From Desulfuromonadales bacterium C00003107 (GTDB taxonomy: Bacteria > Desulfobacterota > Desulfuromonadia > Desulfuromonadales > Syntrophotaleaceae), in assembly GCA_001751225.1 (NCBI GenBank), contig MAXT01000053.1:1-20510 (forward strand): a stretch of DNA of 20,510 nt. The letters run 5' to 3'. Below are positions 16,401 to 20,510 of this stretch, in pieces. A program made the position numbers and the translations under genes. The notes below the pieces were generated by a model. The model did no database searches. It was not told the origin of the DNA and saw nothing but the letters and a program-made list of their open reading frames with translations. Every line of letters starts with the position of its first letter. The first letter of the stretch is position 1.

Positions 16401-16968
16401 CCACATCCTGCTCGGTAAGGAAGTTTTCCTGCAACTCGAGATAGAGCCGGTCACCGTCAAAGATACGGGCCATTTCCTCGGTGCGGCGCTTGGCATCGGC
16501 CATCTTGCCTTGATTAATCAGGGACGGAATCTCGCCGCCGAGACAGGCGGTCATGGCGATGAGTCCTTCGTTGTGCTCGGCCAGAAGCTGCCAGTCGATA
16601 CGGGGCTTGTAGTAGAAACCTTCACGGTAAGCCGCAGACACCAAGTGGCAGAGATTACGGTAGCCAGTCAGGTTCTGGCACAGCAGCATAAAGTGATGAG
16701 AGGCTTCGGAAGGTCCACGGGCGCTGGTCTTGTCAAACCGGGAACCGGGCGCCACATAGACCTCGCAACCGAGGATCGGCTTGATGCCCGCAGCGTGGGC
16801 TTTACTGTAAAATTCCACGGCGCCAAACATGTTGCCGTGGTCAGTCACCGCCAAGGCTGGCATCTGGCAGGCCACGGCGCGCTTGACCAGGTCGCCGATC
16901 TTAATGGCGCCATCGAGGAGACTGTATTGACTATGAAGATGTAGATGTACGAAACCGGGAGGGGTCAT
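13495..16968 (-). CDS. dnaE: DNA polymerase III alpha subunit
   Basis: Replicative DNA polymerase catalytic subunit, about 1157 residues from ATG 16968, matching proteobacterial DnaE (about 1160). In order: N-terminal PHP domain (FVHLHLHSQYSLLDG near the start, TDHGNMFG), the polymerase palm with catalytic aspartates in MPDIDVDFC (near residues 414 and 416) and KFDFLGLKTLT, fingers (HASTHAAGVV, YRPGPLGSGM), helix-hairpin-helix, the OB-fold region (VQVGGVVAGLKELVTKKGDRMAFVTLED) and a C-terminal domain. A TTG at 16983 would add five residues; ATG 16968 is chosen although no strong Shine-Dalgarno precedes either. It heads the dnaE-accA-kinase-rlpA run. Confidence 0.98.
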   Translation of the reverse strand: MTPPGFVHLHLHSQYSLLDGAIKIGDLVKRAVACQMPALAVTDHGNMFGAVEFYSKAHAAGIKPILGCEVYVAPGSRFDKTSARGPSEASHHFMLLCQNLTGYRNLCHLVSAAYREGFYYKPRIDWQLLAEHNEGLIAMTACLGGEIPSLINQGKMADAKRRTEEMARIFDGDRLYLELQENFLTEQDVANKGLIELSRELSLPLVATNDCHYLTREDAYAHEVLLSIQTGKTMDDPNRMRFPNEEFYVKSPEEMAALFKEVPEALSNTLAIAERCNLELDFNTYHFPQYEKPEEQTLDEVLADDSRKGLDERLVEIRRRRPDFSAEQEKDYRDRLEIELETVRSMGFPGYFLIVADFINWAKNNGIPVGPGRGSAAGSLVAYAIRITDIDPMPYNLLFERFLNPERVSMPDIDVDFCIYGREEVIDYVRKKYGEANVAQIITFGTMMAKGVVRDVGRALNMPYGDVDKIAKLVPAILNITLKEALEQEPKLKELANKEPQVAKLLEVALALEGLTRHASTHAAGVVVTPNPLPEYLPLYTEPKSGAQVTQFTMKYVEQIGLVKFDFLGLKTLTVIANAVRLIHEGKDPDFDLELIRDDDAETYRLMSAGNTTGVFQLESSGIKDMLVKLKPSCFEDVIAACALYRPGPLGSGMVDDFILRKHGKKEVTYDFPQLEPILKDTYGVIVYQEQVMLIGQVLANFSLGAADLLRRAMGKKKPEEMAKQKDLFMAGAKENKLDFKKAEAVFDLMEMFAAYGFNKSHSAAYALIAYQTAYLKTHYPVEFMAALLTEDMENTDKIIKNVNEVRSMGIEVLPPDINASSRSFTVHDKSIRFGLGAVKGVGGAAVEAIMEGRQDEAFATLNDFCERADLRKVNKKVAEALIKCGALDSLGGKRAQYLEVLEDAMDVGQKVQRERAAGQESLFGTEELVSQRGNGYGQLPNVEEWSEKVLLGFEKEALGFYITGHPLDRYADTLKRFASCDTAGLQERGDKEEVQVGGVVAGLKELVTKKGDRMAFVTLEDLSGFVEMVVFPEVYQASMELLRGEAPLLVSGTLDVGEETCKLMAQKVVALQDVNLQQTTRVIFRINTTGLDSDQLRALRDIVARHRGKCRAMVRLLIPNRSETLLKLPDDLLVAASDEIMEEAERLFGYNVVTFE

Positions 16969-17088
16969 TAAATTGTCCAGCAATATGTGGCAAAAGGACG
17001 GCCCCTAGCGGGAACCGGGTTTAAATAAAAAAACCGATATCGGCGGACGCTTAAAAGCGACGATGACCGGCTCGGAAATCAGTCGGGA

Positions 17089-17118
17089 ATTTTACCACCG
17101 ACCATGGTTAAGGGTCAA
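17089..17118 (-). promoter_or_regulatory. Strong candidate sigma-70 promoter for dnaE
   Basis: On the minus strand TTGACC (17118-17113) and TAAAAT (17094-17089) are separated by 18 bases. The start would be near 17082, giving a leader of about 115 bases that includes CCGATATCGG followed by seven T (17037-17021), a possible weak hairpin/attenuator. The remaining bases up to the maf stop at 17281 hold nothing I can identify. Confidence 0.6.
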
Positions 17119-17280
17119 CCGCCAGCAACCATGACAACAGTCTGCAAAACCCTTGATTTGGCGTGCGATGCGGCAGCAAATTTGCCAACTGCCTTTTCTG
17201 CAATATGGGCAGAAATCGTTCTTTTCCTGGCCACCCCTGCGCAGGCCCCGAGGAAACTTTTTCCGAAAAACATCGCCTTT

Positions 17281-17865
17281 TTAAACAAGTACAGGGACGC
17301 CAAAATGGGCAAGAAAATCGACAACCTTAATCAGCGGCAAGCCGATCAGGGTTGTGTAGTCGTCCCCGTCCATCCGCTCCATGAGACTGATACCGAGCCC
17401 TTCAATCTTGAAGGAGCCTGCGCAATCAAAAGGTTGCTCCCGCTCAAGATAGGCAAGGATCTGCTCGGAGGAAAGCTTGCGCAGGGTCACAGAATAGCAG
17501 TCGTAATCGGTCAATGACTCGCCGCTGGCGGCATCGTAGATACTGATTCCGGTGTAAAAGGTGTGGGTCTTACCAACCATTTCTCGCAGTTGGGCAACGG
17601 CCTGCGGTAGCCCTCCTGGCTTGCCGTGAATCTGTCCGCGGGGGTCGACAAAGACCTGATCCGCACCAAGGATCAGAGCATCGGGATACTTCTCCGCCAA
17701 GCTTTTGGCTTTATGAGCGGCAAGATGTTTGACCAGCAGTTCGGGAGCCACCTGCTGATCGATCTGCTCTTCATAGAGGGGAGGCGCCACATGAAAGGGA
17801 ATTCCCAACTGCCGCAGCAATTGTAGCCGATAGGGGCTGGTTGAAGCTAACACCACCGTTCTCAT
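17281..17865 (-). CDS. Maf/YceF-type nucleoside triphosphate pyrophosphatase
   Basis: House-cleaning enzyme that hydrolyses non-canonical nucleotides to the monophosphate. 194 residues, as in the family. Visible: SxSPxR signature LASTSPYR at 6-13, catalytic-site DQV with Asp69 in LGADQVF, TFYTG, and the long conserved CAGSFKIEGLGISLMERMDG stretch followed by LIGLPL. That C-terminal pattern matches E. coli YceF (7-methyl-GTP pyrophosphatase) more closely than YhdE (dTTP/UTP pyrophosphatase), so the m7GTP-type is the likelier specificity. GGGAAATGAG lies just before ATG 17865. It appears to have its own promoter at 17897-17926. Confidence 0.93.
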   Translation of the reverse strand: MRTVVLASTSPYRLQLLRQLGIPFHVAPPLYEEQIDQQVAPELLVKHLAAHKAKSLAEKYPDALILGADQVFVDPRGQIHGKPGGLPQAVAQLREMVGKTHTFYTGISIYDAASGESLTDYDCYSVTLRKLSSEQILAYLEREQPFDCAGSFKIEGLGISLMERMDGDDYTTLIGLPLIKVVDFLAHFGVPVLV

Positions 17866-17896
17866 AGCTCATTTCCCTTTCTGTTCAAATCAGGTC

Positions 17897-17926
17897 ATTC
17901 TACCTGCAGACAGGCGGGAAATGCAA
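17897..17926 (-). promoter_or_regulatory. Candidate promoter for maf
   Basis: TTGCAT (17926-17921), 18-base spacer, TAGAAT (17902-17897) on the minus strand, giving a start near 17890 and a leader of about 25 bases. It makes maf separable from the small gene upstream. Confidence 0.5.
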
Positions 17927-17954
17927 TGATTACCAACTCAATTATCAAGCGGTG

Positions 17955-18347
17955 TCAGGCCACTGCAATCCAGCAAGGTTCCCCGGAACCGATCAGACCG
18001 TGCCTGGTCCCTGGAACATAATGAGGAACTGTCTGTTTGGTGTCCTCTGCAGCGTTAGAAGACCGCCCCGTGTCGTTAAATGCAAGGGCCTGATAAAGAG
18101 CAGCGCAAACCTGGTCACGGTCAATCCGGTTGAAAAAACTGTTCAGCGCCAGACGATCGAACCATTCATCGGCAAAAGTAACTCCTTGGCGGGCCCCGAC
18201 TTCCACTGCGACCTCCCCTTCATACCAGCCATCGCCGAGTATACCAGAAATGACCCAGGTTGATTCTTCCGAGGAGCTAAGTTCTTGATGATGGATCACA
18301 AAGTAGGGACTGGCGGCCACTTCCTGTTCGAGCTGCAAAACGATCAT
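17955..18347 (-). CDS. Unrecognised small protein, 130 residues
   Basis: From ATG 18347 the frame gives 130 residues beginning MIVLQLEQEV. The first 95 residues look like a compact alpha/beta domain (YFVIHHQEL, STWVISGILGDGWYEGEVAVEVG, FADEWFDRLALNSFFNRIDRDQV); the remaining 35 are low in hydrophobic residues and look disordered. No family recognised, no signal peptide or membrane segment. The start is set by AAAGGAGT 6-13 bases upstream; the longer frame from 18383 would begin inside a hairpin. That Shine-Dalgarno lies in one arm of the 18353-18389 inverted repeat, so translation may be controlled by RNA folding. It lies just downstream of the WYL regulator and next to an operator-like palindrome, suggesting it may be that regulator's target (inference). 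Confidence 0.65.
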   Translation of the reverse strand: MIVLQLEQEVAASPYFVIHHQELSSSEESTWVISGILGDGWYEGEVAVEVGARQGVTFADEWFDRLALNSFFNRIDRDQVCAALYQALAFNDTGRSSNAAEDTKQTVPHYVPGTRHGLIGSGEPCWIAVA

Positions 18348-18352
18348 GATAG

Positions 18353-18389
18353 GACTCCTTTGCTGATGGGTTGCCTTCAGCAAGGAGTC
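18353..18389 (-). promoter_or_regulatory. Leader hairpin that sequesters a ribosome binding site
   Basis: On the minus strand GACTCCTTGCTGA (18389-18377) pairs with TCAGCAAAGGAGTC (18366-18353), with one bulged base and a 10-base loop. The second arm contains the AAAGGAG Shine-Dalgarno of the 130-residue gene. No T-run follows, so it is not a terminator. It resembles a translational switch. Confidence 0.55.
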
Positions 18390-18401
18390 TAGAACCAGAG
18401 C

Positions 18402-18418
18402 GTGACAGAATATGTCAC
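18402..18418. promoter_or_regulatory. Perfect operator-like palindrome GTGACA-N5-TGTCAC
   Basis: GTGACAGAATATGTCAC, six-base arms around a five-base spacer, lies 7 bases beyond the stop of the WYL regulator and 55 bases before the start of the 130-residue gene. The size and symmetry suit a dimeric DNA-binding protein. WYL-family regulators bind inverted repeats, so the adjacent regulator is the obvious candidate. Confidence 0.5.
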
Positions 18419-18424
18419 AACCAT

Positions 18425-19462
18425 TCAGTCGGCAGAATTTTCAATAGCGAGAGCCTGTCGCAGGCCACAGAGAAAGGTGTCGCGCAACGAGGCTGGTTCG
18501 AGCACTTGGACATGGGGCAAAAAGGAATAAAGCCAGGACAGGATCTCCTTCTCACCACCGGCATGCAAGGTCAGGATCAGGGCACCGTCGGCCTGCTCCT
18601 CAATCTCCTGACTGCTATGCCAGAGGCGCTCTCGCACAAGATGGGCCACGGCAGCAGCAAATCGCACACGAATCAACAGCGGCTCTTCGGCCACCAGCCC
18701 AAAGGCACCGCCGGTAAGATGCTCGATGGAAAAATCTGCCGGCAGCTCAAAACGCTCTTCGCCAACGGTGATCGCTTCGATACGATCGACTAGGAACAGC
18801 CGCAGCCCTTGGCGATTGTGCGCATAGCCGCCGAGGTAGAGAGAATCCTTGTAGAACAACAGGGTGTAAGGATCGAAGGGGTAATCAGCGGCGGCGCGCT
18901 GGGCGGGAGCATAGCGAATGGTACAGCACTGTTGGAAGAGCAACGCCCGGCGCAACGCCTCGAGTATCTGGCGCTTACCACTGTAATCCCGCAGGCCCTG
19001 AAATCGCGGAGTCACCACCTCGGCCAGGCGCTCCAGATGGGCCACGCTACGAGGTGGCAGACTGGCGCGAATCCGGCCAAAAACGGCGTCAAGATCGTCT
19101 TGAAAGGGGGTGCCCTGCAAAAAAGCCAGCTGCCCGCGACAGAGAAACAGGGTCATCAACTCAGGCAAAGAAAAAATAATAGGGGGGATTTTACTGAAAC
19201 CGGTGAGAAAAGAATAGAGCACGCTACCATCGCCGCCGGCTTCCTTGATCAGGGGATAACCGGCTTCTTCGATGGCTTGCAGATCGCGATAAACAGTACG
19301 GCGAGTAACGTCACACTCTTCGGCAAGCTCCGCCACAGTAGCTCCGTGGCGAGCTTCAAGCAAGCGGATGAGGTCGTGCAACCGGGCTGCCTGACTATAT
19401 TTTTTGGCCGGTTTTCCCGGCCCCTTGCGGCCGCTATGCTTGCCGGTCTTAGCGGAAGCCAC
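18425..19462 (-). CDS. YafY-type HTH/WYL-domain transcriptional regulator
   Basis: 345 residues: a basic N-terminal tail (1-22), a winged helix-turn-helix at about 26-85 (HDLIRLLEARHGATVAELAEECDVT split by the turn, then RRTVYRDLQAIEEAGYPL), a WYL domain at about 165-240 (RALLFQQCCTIRY, DPYTLLFYKDSLYLGGYAHN, LFLVDRI) and a C-terminal WCX-like extension at about 260-340. WYL domains bind nucleic acid or small ligands and switch the DNA-binding activity. The start is GTG 19462, only 6 bases after the guaA stop, with GGGAATAAG inside the end of guaA as ribosome binding site, so it is probably co-transcribed with guaA. No ATG lies near the N-terminus. Confidence 0.92.
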   Translation of the reverse strand: MASAKTGKHSGRKGPGKPAKKYSQAARLHDLIRLLEARHGATVAELAEECDVTRRTVYRDLQAIEEAGYPLIKEAGGDGSVLYSFLTGFSKIPPIIFSLPELMTLFLCRGQLAFLQGTPFQDDLDAVFGRIRASLPPRSVAHLERLAEVVTPRFQGLRDYSGKRQILEALRRALLFQQCCTIRYAPAQRAAADYPFDPYTLLFYKDSLYLGGYAHNRQGLRLFLVDRIEAITVGEERFELPADFSIEHLTGGAFGLVAEEPLLIRVRFAAAVAHLVRERLWHSSQEIEEQADGALILTLHAGGEKEILSWLYSFLPHVQVLEPASLRDTFLCGLRQALAIENSAD

Positions 19463-19468
19463 CGGTTC

Positions 19469-20510
19469 TTATTCCCACTCGATAGTCGCCGGCGGTTTAC
19501 TGGAGATATCGTAAACCACCCGATTGACCCCCTTGACCTCGTTGATGATACGGCCGCTGATATGAGCCATATCGGCATAGGGCAGAGGATACCAGCCGGC
19601 GGTCATGAAATCTTTGGTCTCCACCGCCCGCAGAGCAACGACATACTCGTAGGTACGACCGTCCCCCATGACCCCGACGCTCTTGACGGGGAGAAAGACA
19701 GCAAAGGCCTGACTGATCTTGTTGTAATGACCGGTGCGATAGAGTTCTTCGATATAGATGGCGTCGGCTCGGCGCAGGATATCCGCGTATTCCTTTTTGA
19801 CCTCGCCGAGGATACGTACCCCGAGGCCTGGTCCCGGAAAGGGGTGACGCCAGACCATGGCATGGGGCAGGCCCATCTCTTCGCCAACGGCCCGCACCTC
19901 GTCCTTGAACAGTTCCCGCAAAGGCTCGAGCAGAGACAATTTCATGTAGTCGGGCAGACCGCCGACATTGTGGTGGCTTTTGATATTCTGGGCCTTACCG
20001 GTTTTGGCCCCGGCCGACTCGATAACGTCGGGATAGATCGTACCTTGGGCCAGCCACTTGGCGTCGCTGAGTTTAGCCGCCTCTTCCTCGAAGATATCGA
20101 CAAACAGACCGCCAATAACCTTGCGTTTCTTCTCTGGATCACTGACTCCGGCCAGACCATCGAGAAAGCGCTGTTCGGCATCGACCCGAATGACTTGAAC
20201 TCCCATATTCTCAGCGAAGGTGTCCATGACTTGATCGCCTTCACCCAATCGCAGCAGGCCGTTGTCGACAAACACGCAGGTCAGTTGATCTCCGATGGCG
20301 CGTTGAATGAGGGTCGCCGCCACCGATGAATCGACACCGCCGGAGAGACCGAGAATCACCCGGTCGCTGCCGACCTGCTGACGAATGCGAACTACTGCAT
20401 CCTCAATAATCTGACCCGGCGTCCACTGGCCGCTGCAACCAGAGATGTGCCGCACAAAGCGGTCGACGAGCTGTTCGCCGCGTGGGGTGTGGTTAACCTC
20501 GGGATGAAAC
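19469..20510 (-). CDS. guaA: GMP synthase (glutamine-hydrolysing), partial, N-terminus outside window
   Basis: Converts XMP to GMP using ATP and glutamine ammonia. The reading frame is open to the right edge, giving about 347 C-terminal residues. It enters within the glutamine amidotransferase domain, showing [13 protein letters not shown] with the catalytic-triad His and Glu, then the ATP pyrophosphatase domain with the P-loop [15 protein letters not shown], the [10 protein letters not shown] and GLPDYM motifs, [12 protein letters not shown], and the dimerisation domain ending KPPATIEWE, the usual GuaA terminus. It has no internal stop; the missing N-terminal part is due to the window edge. 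The downstream WYL regulator follows after 6 bases. Confidence 0.98.
   Translation of the reverse strand, partial: FHPEVNHTPRGEQLVDRFVRHISGCSGQWTPGQIIEDAVVRIRQQVGSDRVILGLSGGVDSSVAATLIQRAIGDQLTCVFVDNGLLRLGEGDQVMDTFAENMGVQVIRVDAEQRFLDGLAGVSDPEKKRKVIGGLFVDIFEEEAAKLSDAKWLAQGTIYPDVIESAGAKTGKAQNIKSHHNVGGLPDYMKLSLLEPLRELFKDEVRAVGEEMGLPHAMVWRHPFPGPGLGVRILGEVKKEYADILRRADAIYIEELYRTGHYNKISQAFAVFLPVKSVGVMGDGRTYEYVVALRAVETKDFMTAGWYPLPYADMAHISGRIINEVKGVNRVVYDISSKPPATIEWE

Noticed and set aside
15415..16944. 509-codon plus-strand frame
   Set aside because: Exact antisense of dnaE; the length results from high GC codon bias, and the protein has no recognisable motif.
17115..17324. 69-codon minus-strand frame between maf and dnaE
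   Set aside because: Overlaps the end of maf, has no ribosome binding site, and contains the dnaE promoter region.
18809..20329. 506-codon plus-strand frame
   Set aside because: Antisense to the WYL regulator and guaA, both well supported; it spans the junction of two genes, as shadows do.

Overview
The window reads like a chromosomal segment of a Gram-negative anaerobe of the Desulfuromonadales/Geobacter type (deltaproteobacterial sensu lato). This placement is an inference from moderate to high GC, the family flavour of the proteins (FtsH, Tgt, YceF-type Maf, WYL regulator, Cache chemoreceptor) and the density of GGDEF, HDOD and CheC-like signalling genes. No 16S or other decisive marker is present. 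No CRISPR array, tRNA, rRNA, transposase or prophage gene was seen.

Layout: (1) 1-1078, the N-terminal part of ftsH on the minus strand, cut by the window edge. (2) 1079-1497, a divergent intergenic region dominated by a ~143-bp imperfect palindrome that looks like a dispersed repeat element. (3) 1498-3433, tgt (tRNA queuosine/preQ1 exchange) followed by an unrecognised helical-repeat protein. (4) 3434-5562, a leader with hairpins and a terminator-like structure, then a tight operon: single-domain CheY-like receiver, CheC/CheX-like phosphatase, PAS-GGDEF diguanylate cyclase. (5) 5578-5993, two tiny convergent genes on the minus strand, one with a Cys-x2-Cys motif. (6) 5994-6579, an AT-rich gene-poor stretch with an orphan minus-strand terminator. 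(7) 6580-8664, a Cache-HAMP chemoreceptor, facing an HDOD-GGDEF protein (8763-10334, minus) across a shared hairpin terminator. (8) 10567-16968, a minus-strand housekeeping block read as dnaE, accA, pfkB-family kinase, rlpA-like lipoprotein. (9) 17281-20510, further minus-strand genes read as guaA (5' part cut off), a GTG-start WYL regulator, a small unknown protein, and maf/yceF.

How the parts relate: the middle of the window (3.6-10.3 kb) is a sensory/c-di-GMP cluster with no histidine kinase in view, so its inputs must come from elsewhere. The right half is housekeeping (DNA replication, fatty-acid initiation, nucleotide synthesis, nucleotide sanitation) with accessory regulators between. 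The most unusual observations are the large palindrome at the ftsH-tgt boundary, the leader of the receiver/CheC/GGDEF operon, the orphan terminator at 6145-6170, and the hairpin that appears to bury the ribosome binding site of the small gene downstream of the WYL regulator, next to a perfect GTGACA/TGTCAC operator-like palindrome.
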